A stretch of 46,719 bases of DNA. Origin: Ichthyophonus hoferi (lineage: Eukaryota; Opisthokonta; Ichthyosporea; Ichthyophonida; Ichthyophonidae). The stretch spans positions 35,078 to 81,796 of the forward strand of contig NAOQ01000332.1 of assembly GCA_002751075.1 (NCBI GenBank), given 5' to 3'. The position numbers and the translations under genes are program-made. Positions within the stretch are counted from its first letter, which is position 1. Each line of letters opens with the position of its first letter. The notes beneath the pieces were generated by a model. The model was not told the origin of the DNA and searched no databases. It saw nothing but the letters and a program-made list of their open reading frames with translations. This document shows positions 34,870 to 46,396 of the stretch, piece by piece.

Positions 34870-37440
34870 TCAGGTAAGTTAAGACCAAGTTGCAAAATGG
34901 ACAAATGCTTGTTAAAAAGATTTTTATAATAGAAGTATCTATTTATATTAATTAGAATGCATGATTATATAAATATATTAATTAGAATATATGCTTATAA
35001 AATTAATATGCATGATTATATAATTATATATTTATTATATGATATTCACATGATATTCACGTATGATTACATTCTTATAATTAGAATATATGCTTATAAA
35101 AATAGTATACATGAATATAATTATATATTTAGTATATATGATTTTACATACTTATAATTAGAATATATGCTTACAAAAATAGTATGCATAATTATATATT
35201 TAGTATGCATGATTACATACCTATATTAATTAGAATATACTTTGTTCTTAAAAATAGAATGCATAAATATATAATTACGTATGCATGACTATATTAATTA
35301 GAATATACTATGTTCTTAAAAATAGAATGCATAAATCTATAATTACATATGCATATGACTATATTAATTAAAATAAATTCTTATTCAATAATAATATTTG
35401 ATTAATAGCATATAATAAATAAATATAATATATGTTATATTCTAATACAAATAAATAAATGAGGAATCGTTGTTACATATTACACATGTTGTAACATTTT
35501 TTGTCGAGTAAGCTAAAACCAAGTAACAAAATGGACAAACGCTTGTTAAAAATATTTTTTAAAAATTGAAGTAATGTTCATATTTGTTGGAATGCATGAT
35601 TATATTTATCATGTATATGTGCGTATAAAAATAGTATGCATGGTAACATGCTTATATTAATTAGAATATATGTTTGTAAAAGTAGTAGACATAAATATAT
35701 AATTACATATGCATGATTATATTTTATATTAATTAGAATATATGCTTATCCAATACTAATATTTGATTAATGGCATATAATACATAAATAATATAAGATA
35801 AGCTACATTCTAATAAAACAAACGAGGAATCGTTGTTACATATTACACATGTTCCAACATTTTTTGTCGGGTAAGACCAAATAACAAAATAGACAAATCC
35901 TTGTTAAGAATATTTTTATAATTGTTTCTATTGGTTGGAATACATGATTATTCTATAAGAATCTGTTGCGAGTTCTGTTGACTAATTCGTTCCTTGATAT
36001 CTCCAATTGTTTTTCGTAATCGATCGTTGATATTTTTGTACTAACATTAATAATAGCTGATTGATTTGACATACTATTACAATTATGTTCAGCTATTCTA
36101 TTACTGAAGAAGGAACTCCTACATTGGTTTTTTTAGGTGAGATAGTACTTTTTCACAATGTGTACGATCAGTAAATGGTGTTAGGGTGTTATATTACTAT
36201 GCAGATATAAACTCTTGTCACTATCTAGTGTTAGTATGCAGTTCTCTGATTTCCGAATGAGGGAAAGATCTGAAAACTGATTATAATATGTAAGTGCTAA
36301 GGTGGACTCGACATTACAATAATAGGGTTATATATATAATTAAATGCAAAATATTTGTGTGTATTACGAGAACTTTGCATTTTAGCTACTCATCATCGTG
36401 TATGTGTGAGTGGGTCCTTTATTGGTTATTGCGGTTTACATATTTCTATATAGAATGGCTACCTCATTGGTGTAACTACTTGCAAATTGTCTGTTGACAA
36501 GTCATTATATCAGGCTGAATAATGTTATCCAATTACATCACTATTCAATCAGCTTGAGCCACCATTATATCTACCTATATCTTGAGCCACGATCGAACCT
36601 TCATCTGTCGTTAGCGATCTTATATTTTAATGTAATACAAATAAATAAATAAATGAGGAATCGTTACATGTTACACATGTTTCAGTACTTTTTGTCAGAT
36701 AAGCTAAGACCAAGTAAAAAAATGAGCAAATGCTTATTAAAAATATTTTCATAATTAAAGTATATTTGTATATCAGTTAGAATGCATGATTATATTAATT
36801 AGATTATATGCTTATCCAATAGTAATATTTGATTAATAGCATATAATAAATAACTATAATATATATATGTTGCATTCTAATACAAACAAATAAATAAGGA
36901 ATCGTTGTTATATATTACACATGTTTCAGCACTTTTTGTTAGCTAAACTAAGACCAAATAGAAAAATGAACAAATGCCCGTTCAAAATATTTTTATAATT
37001 GAATTATATGTTCATATTGGTTAGAATGCATGACTACATAATTATAATAAGTATAATATATGCTTATAAAATAGGAATATTTGATTAATAACAGACCACA
37101 GATGAACAAGAAGGTTCGATCGTGGCTGTTGTATTATAATACAAATAAATAAATGAGGAATTGTTGCTGTATCTTACAAATGTTTGTTAAAAGATTTTTA
37201 TAATTTAAGTATGTTTATATATATTAGTTGGAATGCGCAAGTAAATAATTATGTATCTAATATATATGATTACATAATTATATTAATTATAATATATGGT
37301 TAAAAAAATATTATGCATAATTACATAATTATATATTTACGTAATATGCATAATTTCATAATTGCATTAATTAGAATATATGCTTATAAAATTATAAAAT
37401 TAGTATGTGTGACTATATAGTTACACTTGACAGGTATAAT
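34870..37440 (+). repeat. AT-rich tandem/nested repeat array (R4)
   Basis: A roughly 2.5-kb array. The larger unit runs TAAG(CT)AAGACCAA.TAACAAAATGGACAAA..CTTGTTAAAAATATTTTTATAATT, then many short TTAGAATATATGCTTATAAAA / GCATGATTATAT modules, then TATTTGATTAATAGCATATAATA, TTCTAATACAAATAAATAAATGAGGAATCGTTGTTACATATTACACATGTT. Unit starts are near 34876, 35510, 35870, 36695, 36945 and 37175 (partial). Single R4-like blocks also occur at about 32000-32090 and 46470-46530. The unit at 35955-36640 is interrupted by other DNA. Non-coding. It could be a satellite or a cluster of nested copies of one element. Confidence 0.7.
35950..36119 (-). other. Coding-like minus-strand segment inside the R4 array
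   Basis: A frame of about 55 codons on the minus strand ending in a stop, with a hydrophilic, protein-like translation (NVSTKISTIDYEKQLEISR, then NELVNRTRNRF) and a possible acceptor AATGTAG at its start. No family recognised. Probably a scrap of a gene or element caught in the array. Confidence 0.25.
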
Positions 37441-37824
37441 CTCAATTTGCACATAGCACGAGAAATCCTGAATCTAGCGATTAATGAGCAATTAATTAGA
37501 TATTAATTAGCGCGATTAATACAGGGTGCGGTAATCTCCAGTAAAACAGCGATCAGCATTAATGAAAGCCAATAATATCGAGAAATCAATGATTAACATT
37601 AAAAGAAGCTAGTAATACCCAATAGACCGGCGATCAGTAGTAAAAGGGTCATATGATTGGAGCGCTTTGCGATTGACGCTTTATTTCACTAAGTACCTAC
37701 TGCATGTATCTAAATAATGTTGTACATAAATATAATATAATATAATATAATATAGTACAATATAACCTACATCTCTCCACCATATACATATAGATTTACT
37801 CATTCTGTGGTTGCTAGACAAAAT

Positions 37825-38494
37825 ATGAGGTATTTGTGCTTGATTTATAACTTGTTTTCTCTTTATATGGTAATTGTTAATTATTACTATAGTCTATAAG
37901 CAAGTATACCTACTACACTCGCATATATCCATGCTTACATACATGCATACATACATGAACACACGTAGAGAGAGAGATAGAGACATATATATATATTTAG
38001 ACATTTTTATAGACATGCTTCTTAGCCTACCTACTCATGCATATTCTTGTACTTTTGTGACATTACATTATTATACCAATATACAATCATATATCTTATT
38101 ATACTATTATACCATCATACATACTATTATACTATTATATTTTATTATACTTTCATATACACTATAAGATCACCCTAGGCACTATATTATTGTTTAAGAC
38201 CCTAGAATACTATCCTCTACACTATAATACTATTGTGCGTATTACCATAGTGATCTACCGCTCTACCTACCTTCCTACCACCCTCTCTACTTACTATTAT
38301 ATCCATTCCATTTTACAGTGACCTTTCCGCCTATCTTGTGGAAACCAATGCTGTTCTTCTACAAGTGATAAACCAATTAGAAATAGGTGAGAACTATATA
38401 TAGATATTACAGGTCTTTTTAAAATATATTTTATATTTCAATGGATCAAGTTTATTGGTTACACTAAGATTGAAAATGTAAAAATGTACATCTT

Positions 38495-38527
<33 letters not shown>

Positions 38528-39650
38528 CTTCTACATCATATATTTTTATATTTTAATGACTAAATTTGAGTGGTCGCACTATTTAAACATATATATCTAT
38601 GTATGCAGAAGCACAACAGGCAGGAGGAAGCGCACACATTCAACTTCTATTATTGGGTCATTGTCAGCTGACACAGGGTAATCATGATCCTGCCATCCAA
38701 TTGGGCCAGGCGGTAATCGATGGATGTAGAGATCGGTTCTATATGGTTTATTGGAAGGTATGTATGTAACTATAAATATATCTAGACAAATCTAGATTGG
38801 AATTAGCTGTGAATTATTTATCACCTAATTTTCCTCGAGAAAGCTATAATCTCACATTCCTTTGTTTTAATCACACATTAAAATATAGTGTTTAAAACTG
38901 AATTAAAACGACTGTGTCCAATCCTTATCCTCTCTATTTTATGTCTTCCTCAGGGTTGACTTCCTCACTTTTTAAGGCAGTTACTTTTATGCATACATGT
39001 GTATGTATGTATGTATGTATGTATGTATGTATGTATCTATCTATTTATCTATATACCTATTTATATCTACTCTAACCTACTTTCTCCTACTCTCTCTCCC
39101 CTATCCTATAGGATTTAAAGCCCATATGGCGTCAAATCTATACCTGTGGCTGCTTCCTGTTGGCTCTTACCTACCTTAATTTTACTCCTATGCAATTATC
39201 TAAAGCCAGTAAAGTGTTGGATATGGCCTTATTGATGGGAAATCATGTTAATGACCTCCCTATCCAGCCAATGATAACGCTTGTTACGAATAAGATCATG
39301 AATGAAAATAAATTGCAATTAGATAAAGAAAGAGATAGTGCAGGTATTCAAGGATCAGAGTGTATTAAAAAGTTAAAGAAGGATGATGATTGGAAGATAA
39401 AGAGAAAGTGTGTAAAAGATAGTAATAATTACGCAATACTATCACCTGATCATAGTCTAATCCCTCCATCACAACCTAATGGTAAGCCAATAGAAATGGT
39501 TGACCAGATAGATATGGATCTAACTACATTCTTAACCAATTATATACTACCTGAGGTCCCTGTAGTGATTAATGGAGCTATTGATGTGAGTGTGTATGTA
39601 TGTGTTTGTAATTATACTAATGTATTTAATAAGCTAATAAGGAGGTCTAG

Positions 39651-39684
<34 letters not shown>

Positions 39685-42646
39685 GTATACTATATGCTTT
39701 ATGATATGTTATATGTGATAGTATATTACATTACATTATTATACATATTACATATAGTGTGTATAGTATGTACAGTGTATATTGTACATAGTATATATAG
39801 TGTATATAGTATATATCTTTATAATTATACAGTTTGATTCTAATTCAGTCTCACTGCATCCATATGTTTATAATGGTATAAATTAACCACCCTGTGGATG
39901 AGACGGGGCTTCTAGTTTTGTTTACCCCATAGTCCGCTATTTGACATACGCCATTGCCAGGGTAATGGCTTAAAATAACGACAGAGTATATTACGCCTAC
40001 CTTACTCTATATATAAATATAAACACAGCACTGGCCCGCCTTCAATAATCATCAGTGGTCTCCTGATTACCTTAAATCAATGGCAGGCGATCGATTGGGT
40101 AAGATAATTAAAAATATTTCTACCTTATAAAGCCAGCCTCGGTAGTGGTCAACATAAGTAGTGTAGTATTGTATAGACATGCGATATATTATTTTATGAT
40201 AGAATCGTGTATTGTGATAAAATGACATGATTTGTTATATACATATATAGTATATTATGATATTATAATTATATGGTATGTTTTAATATAGTATAATACA
40301 ATATACTATAATCTCATGGTATACTAAAATATAGATGTCTATCTATATCTCATCATCTAACTTATACAAACAAATCTACGTAACTATATATAGTCCCTGT
40401 TGAGATAGGCAGTAAATACACGGACTCTGATTGGACCCAGAAAATTATGCCAATCAGTGAGTTTGTAGACACTTTCTTAGATCCTACCAGCCAATGTAAA
40501 GGTAAGATCTATCTATATTTTTCCCATAATGATTTAGTATCAATGTATATATTAACTATATATGGTATTATATAAAAACTAGGCATGACCTTGTACTGTG
40601 TTAAGTGCTATTATTACATTATTATTATTAGTATTATTATTATATTTATTATTACGTACAATTTTCTGTAATCAAATTGTTTACCAATCGAAATAGTGAT
40701 TGCGAACTAATCTATATAAACAGAGCTAACAGTGATTTTAATGAACTCTGCAGAAGAGAGTTTAGGAGCGATTATTTTAAAAATAGAAAGCGATTGGAAA
40801 TTTAATGAACAAATTATTATACCAGTTCTGTGACCTATATTGCCTTTATCTCAATGATACCTTACTATGATTTCTCATTCTATGCATATCTCCTCCTCCC
40901 TCTCTCTCCCTATAGATATAGGCTACTTAGCCCAACATCAACTTCTAGAGCAAATCCCTCAATTAAGAGACGACGTATATATACCCGATTTTTGCTACAT
41001 GATGACGTCGGGCCAAACTAATTCAGGCCACAATAATGATTTGGGTCATAATAGGGATTCGGTTAATGATACCGATTCAATCCAACATTATGATAGTAGT
41101 GAAAGTATACCAGATCCGACCCATAATCTAAATCAACCTATAGAAGTGATAGAATGTGTAGAATCCAGTCATGGCTCGGTTCAGGATATAGCAGGTCTCG
41201 GTATAAACTCGGACCAAGATAAAAAATTGGGCCAAGAGAGAGAGTCGGGTCAAGTGATTGAATCGAACCAAGGACAGGGACAGCGTCAGGGCACCAATGA
41301 AAGCGAGGGGGGAGTGGTAGTGAATGTTTGGATTGGACCTAAAGGAACTGTCAGTCCACTGCATAGTGATAATCCCTATAATATATTTGCACAGGTAAGG
41401 GATAGAGTAGGGTAGGTGGTATGGTTATATGTTATGTTTATGTGGTACATGGGATTGTGCGTAGATAAATACACACATGCATAGATTGGATCCATATTAT
41501 ATTGGATGTTGCTTATTTTAACCTAACACTCCAGAAATCATATATATATATTTATATATATATGTATACCTTTTCATCTATTAACGTTCAATGGTATTCA
41601 GGTGGTGGGCTATAAATATATCCGTCTCTACCATACAGATCAAACCGATAAAATCTACCCTCATTCGGATAGGCTGTTGAATAATACCAGCCAGGTGGGT
41701 GGCTCATGTAGTTTTATTGGGTTTTAACATATTATATTGTCATATATATTACATTTTATTATAGTATATATTGTATTGTATTGTTGTATATTATGCTATA
41801 TTATATTGCATTGCATTACATAGTATTATATTATATTATATTATATTATATTATGGTGCATTAACCTCTCTATTAAGAAATCTGTTTATATACGTCTTTG
41901 TGATATCATCTATTATAGATTATAGAGGGACCTGCTGGCAAATGATTTTTTATATTTAGTTTTATTGGACCTGTGGCTATGTAGAACATAGTATTATATA
42001 TAATATATATATACAATTCGCTATATTACAGTAATACCTAAAAACCAATTTTATTTTATTTTTTTGCATTTTGCATTTTGATTTAGTATATAAGTCGTCC
42101 TAATTAAATTGTGCCGTAAGATATGAACTAAAATTTGAAATTTACTTCCATGATTTTATTGGCTAAAACCAAACTGCAAGTGGATAAAAGGAGAATTTCA
42201 ATGATGACAGAAAACGAATAACTATATCTTCTTGCCTAAAAATTGTGAACTTTGCAATTAAATACTTAACATGGTAATTTGTAATGACATTATATGATGA
42301 TTTCCATACGGGTCAGCCGATTAACTCACTTGTTTAACTACTAATTAATTTGCTACTAATTAATTGATTAATTGCACATTATTAATATTTCCAAGTTAGT
42401 GTATTGATAATCCCGACCAGACTGGCTAACTAATTGGCTTACTAAATTAGCTGCTAATTAATCAATCATTATTAATATTTCCAGGTTAATATCGATGATC
42501 CCGACCATGATGCCTTTCCCTTATTCCAGCAAGCAGCCTATCAAGATATCGTTGTAGGACCAGGGCAGTGTTTATATATTCCACCCAAGCACTGGCATTT
42601 CGTTAAGAGTCTTTCCACTAGCTTCTCATTGAGCTTCTGGTCTTGA
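37825..42646 (+). CDS. KDM8: JmjC-domain protein of the KDM8/JMJD5 type
   Basis: Nine exons: 37825-37829 (ATGAG, tentative), 38319-38386, 38609-38757, 39112-39585, 40029-40098, 40394-40501, 40916-41394, 41602-41694 and 42485-42646. They give 535 residues. Relatives are Fe(II)/2-oxoglutarate-dependent hydroxylases (arginyl hydroxylation; peptidase and demethylase activities have also been claimed), usually nuclear. The N-terminal helical domain aligns with human KDM8 ([19 protein letters not shown]), then [42 protein letters not shown] and [19 protein letters not shown]. The iron triad is His441 and Asp443 (PLHSDNPYN) with His520 (PPKHWHFV); Lys456 (GYKYIRLY) should bind 2-oxoglutarate. The end SFSLSFWS matches the family C-terminus. 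It is about 120 residues longer than human KDM8, through a Ser/Asp/Asn/Gln-rich insert (about 310-425) and a basic linker at about 135-200. Only the 5-nt first exon is doubtful; the phase fits. Confidence 0.92.
38999..39036. repeat. (GTAT)n microsatellite in a KDM8 intron
   Basis: About nine TATG/GTAT tetranucleotide units in the intron before the exon at 39112. Similar short runs mark many introns of the Trp genes. Confidence 0.85.
39829..39971 (+). repeat. Dispersed repeat R3, copy b, in a KDM8 intron
   Basis: Matches 6918-7066 in the same orientation (GTTTATAATGGTATAAATTA, CATAGTCCGCTATTTGACAT). It lies in the intron between 39585 and 40029, so this insertion is tolerated within a transcribed gene. 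Confidence 0.7.
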
Positions 42647-42685
42647 GTTTAATTGAGTTTTATTATTTCGAAGTAATTCTAATTA

Positions 42686-43215
42686 ACTTTTGTTGGAACC
42701 AAAGTGTTCAATGTACCTTTTCAGTTCAGTCCTTATTTATTGTCCTTATATTTGCTTATTATTAGAAAAGAAAAGGCGGTCATTTATAGTGAATATTGAT
42801 AGGAAGTCTTAGCGAATAATTGTTGTTTTTTATGGGATCAGAGTTTGGTACTACAAGGTTGATAATTTAATCAACTCATAGTAGAACCTATTAATAATTG
42901 AGCATTTTTTAATTCAATAGAACATATGATGTGATATGATCGAAATTATGCAATGGTTTTTAAACAACAGAAATACATATAAAAGCTTCATACGATAATA
43001 AAGAGATTGGTTGAGTCATATACTACTCTACAATTAATCATACACAAATATTGTTAGCAATACAAGCTATAAAAAGGTCATATCCCATAATTCAATACAT
43101 CTTTTTATGTATTTATATCATGTCCATATTTTCTGGCGAGATTGAAGTATATAATCTTGATGCTTTACTAGAAGGCCAACTAGTCGATTCTGGTATTGCT
43201 TCCTTGGGTATCTAC
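42686..43215 (+). repeat. Unclassified repeat family E, copy 2
   Basis: Begins TTTGTTGGAACCAAAG, 40 bp after the KDM8 stop codon, and aligns in blocks with 9988-10570 and 32826-33110. A further related block at 43665-43710 (AGGCTAAGTC...ACTTTTATATAGCGA) matches 8285-8335. The same-strand frame around 43150-43200 gives a translation similar to that of copy 3 (DALLEGQLVDSG versus DAFLKSQLVESA), so part of the element once coded for protein. Confidence 0.5.
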
Positions 43216-44500
43216 AATACTTAACTGTATATCCCCAGCCATATTTAGATTATAGTTGTCATGTATATAATACATCGCCTGGTAAGAAATTGAAAGCTTC
43301 TATAGCTCTTGATCATCAATTTAAGCTTGAGTGGGCATTATCGAATGCTTCAGTTGTAGATTACTAGATGATAACAACCTCCCAATAGAACTCATTATCC
43401 TCAATACTCTTATTTCTCATAATTATTGACACTGTTGGAGGTCTCCTCGATTTCAGTAAACTCATTGGAACACGTGGATGTCTCGGACTCTGAGTCTGTG
43501 TTCATAGATTCCTCTTTGGCTAACGAAGAAGTTTGCTGGGTGGGAAGGGTGAGGTATAGTAGTGGAGAAATATTTCTAGTAGGTTCTACTTTGGATATTG
43601 TTGATTGATACAAATCTGTCTGATGAGATGATGACTTTAGTCTTCCTCCCGTTTGTACAGGCTAAGTCCCACACGACTTTTATATAGCGACCAATAATCA
43701 TTAGTCTTTACTTGAGAAAAACATTTTACTTATATCAGACATACCAGGAGTAAATGATGTTGATAGATTAAAGGAAGATAAAGTAGGAATAGTAAATAAT
43801 AATATCATCTTCAAATTCTCTCATGCTTTCAATACCGACACAACATGCTAAAATCAGGTCATCACGTCCTTACAAAAAACATGCAATAAAGGGATGTCTA
43901 AGCCGATCAATTTATGACAGGGTTAAGGCAACAATTAGCGGGATCCAATACCAATTTGAATGCACTTGTTCAACAGTTTCATGCCAATTTAAATACACAT
44001 ATTGAGGCATTCTCCACCAGAAAACGCTAAATGCACAACTACACTTCAGAATAGTGCCTTTGGAGTTCTATTGGTTTGGTTTGAGTACAGCATCACCCCA
44101 GAGACCAGCCCTGGTGCTTGCTGCCTAAATGGTTATTTTTGAAACTAATAGTCATCTAGGCCATCTAGGCCATCTAGGCCACTTGTACTGACTTCAAACT
44201 GTGTGCTGGTTATGATTGGATTAAAACACATTTATTTATAAATGGTCTATTAATCTCGTATGTTCTTTAATGTTTTAGTTTATGTCCCTAAATTTTTAAA
44301 ATTTACTGCTAGCCTTCTCTTTCCATTAGTTATGTGCTCACTTATTCCCTTTAGTTTTGAGACCTCTTTGGTTAATAATGCAGTATATAGCTTGTTACAA
44401 GATTGTTAACTCTGAATGAACACAGTTCAAATTGATTTCGTTATAACATTGTGTGAATCGGCTAATGAGCCATTCAGATAAGGAAAGAGTTATATGTTAT
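43216..44500. other. Intergenic DNA with weak coding traces
   Basis: A minus-strand frame at 43613-43410 is Ser/Thr/Glu-rich (ESMNTDSESETSTCSNEFTE) and protein-like but not recognised. CCATCTAGG is repeated three times near 44152-44180. The rest shows nothing. The block at 43665-43710 links this stretch to repeat family E. Confidence 0.35.
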
Positions 44501-44502
44501 AG

Positions 44503-44600
44503 GGATAAGATCCAACAATCCTAGTGGATCTCTGTTATCTCTCATAAATCATATTAGGCAATAAGAATATTTATGGTTGGTTCCATCTATGTTATTGAAG
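44503..44600 (+). repeat. Dispersed repeat family S, copy 2
   Basis: Matches bases 10-95 of the window: GATAAGATC, CTAGTGG, ATATTAGGCAATAAG and GGTTCCATCTA in the same order and spacing. Non-coding and of unknown class. Confidence 0.5.
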
Positions 44601-44884
44601 ATACGGGTGCTAACTAAAACAAATAACACCCGCTAAAAAATGAAGTATAAAAGAAAACAAAAAAGAATAATTAAGGCCTGGCCGCTCACACATATGTGGC
44701 CCCAGGCATACCTGGAAATATAAGGAAACCCCGCATGCCTGTGTACATGTACTACGGAAATACGATTGCGTTTGTGACGCAAAAATTTACATTCAATATT
44801 ATAATGTGTATGTATTATACAACATTCAATTGGCGGCCCCGAAGCCTGTGGACAAGTTACCAGGGCTGACAGAGATGATTATAG

Positions 44885-44923
44885 GGTTATGAGCCCAGTA
44901 CGCTTCCACTGCGCCACTTTGCT
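44885..44923 (-). repeat. Initiator tRNA-Met-related segment, copy 2 (5' half only)
   Basis: The minus strand reads AGCAAAGTGGCGCAGTGG then AAGCGTACTGGGCTCATAAC, almost exactly the first 38 bases of a eukaryotic initiator tRNA-Met, with the acceptor 5' strand, box A (TGGCGCAGTGG) and the CAT anticodon. The 3' half is unrelated, so it cannot fold as a tRNA. It is better preserved than copy 1 at 33070-33146 and shows what the family came from. Confidence 0.65.
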
Positions 44924-45183
44924 ACGTTCAGATTCTTTTATAACAATCGGACTGTCCATTCAGTTTAATCCCATGAAGCTATTAATAGACGGTTTAAGGT
45001 TTTTATATATTGGTATGTGCCCCAATACTCAGTGGTTCATGACCTTGCACAATTTGGGCGCTGGCTGGACATTGCGCATTAGTTCCACTCGGGTTAATAA
45101 TTGAGACTCAACCAAATGTGTATTGAATATTTCTAAGGCTATCCTTATGTTTGATCTGATTGTCTGGGATTTTGTAGAAATGA

Positions 45184-46130
45184 TAAAATATAGGGTAAAT
45201 ATAATATAACGTAAGTATAGTATAACATAAGCATAATATAACGTAAGCATAATATAAGGTAATCATTCTATAGAGTAAACACAATATAGGGTAGACATAT
45301 TGTAGAGTAATCATACTTACTATAGGGTAAACATAATAGGGTAAACATATTGTAGAGTAATCATACTTACTATAGGGTAAACATAATAGGGTAAACATGT
45401 TGTAGAGTAATCATACTTACTATAGGGTAAACACAATATAGGGTAAACGTATTGTAGAGTAATCATACGATAGAGTAAACCTATTGTAGAGTAATCATGC
45501 TTACTATAGGGTACACATAATAAGGTAAACATGTTGTAGAGTAAGCATAATATAGGATAAACATATTGTAGAGTAATCATACTTACTATAGGGTAAACAC
45601 AATATAGGGTAAACGTATTGTAGAGTAATCATACTTACTATAGGGTAAACGTATTGTAGAGTAATCATACTTACTATAGGGTAAACATGTTGTAGAGTAA
45701 GCATAATATAGGATAAACATATTGTAGAGTAATCATACTTACTATAGGGTAAACACAATATAGGGTAAACGTATTTTAGAGTAATCATACTATAGGGTAA
45801 ACGTATTGTAGAGTAAGCAAACAATTGGGTAAACGTATTGTAGAGTAATCATAATATAGGATAAGCATATTGTAGAGTAACCATACTATAGGATAAACAT
45901 GTAAAGTAAACATATTGTATAGTAATTATACTATAGGGTAAACCTATTGCAAATAAACATAATATAGGGTAAACATATTGTAGAGTAATCATACTAGAGG
46001 GTAAACATATTACAAGGTAAACATAATATAGCGCAAGCATAATGTAGGACAAACATAATATAGGATAAACATAACATAGGGTATAATAGAGGAGATAATA
46101 TAAAGTAAACATAATATAAGATATAGAATA
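45184..46130 (+). repeat. Minisatellite of TAGGGTAAACATATTGTAGAG-type units
   Basis: About 950 bp of degenerate tandem units built from GTAAACATATTGTAGAGTAA, TCATACTTACTATAGG and AACATAATATAGG modules, with composite units of about 30-50 bp that become looser towards the right. Long overlapping minus-strand frames across it (Y/L/P/I/V/C-rich, repeats such as YVYPILCLPYS) follow from the repeat lacking certain stop triplets and are not taken as genes. Confidence 0.85.
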
Positions 46131-46248
46131 GAATAAAAATAGCATAGGATACACTATAGGGTATTGTAAAAGGCAAACATAAGATACAATACAGGGTGTA
46201 ATATAAGGTAAAATGGATGGCAAATATAATATACCCTGTTTTTATCAT

Positions 46249-46396
46249 AGCTGTTACCCTGACAATAACACACGTCAGGTGGCGGACTATAGTGTAAACA
46301 AAACTAGAAGCCCCGTATCAACCACACAGTGGTTCATTTATACTATTCCAAATACTTGATGTAGTGAGAAAGAATTTGGATCAAACTGTATACTTA
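46249..46396 (-). repeat. Dispersed repeat R3, copy d
   Basis: Reverse-strand copy, the best preserved for GTGGCGGACTATAGTGTAAAC and AACCACACAGTGGTT. It is followed at about 46470-46530 by an R4-like block (ATTTGATTAAT, ATACAAATAAATAAGGAATC), repeating the R3-then-R4 order seen at 31.8-32.1 kb. Confidence 0.7.

Noticed and set aside
34130-34929. Frames of 200-257 codons on both strands
   Set aside because: Almost entirely unknown bases of the assembly gap.
44885-44923. Functional initiator tRNA-Met gene
   Set aside because: Only the 5' half matches; no pairing anticodon stem, T arm or acceptor 3' strand follows.
45108-46248. Five overlapping minus-strand frames of 84-124 codons in the minisatellite
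   Set aside because: Translation is a direct image of the tandem repeat, several frames are open at once, and most lack a proper ATG.
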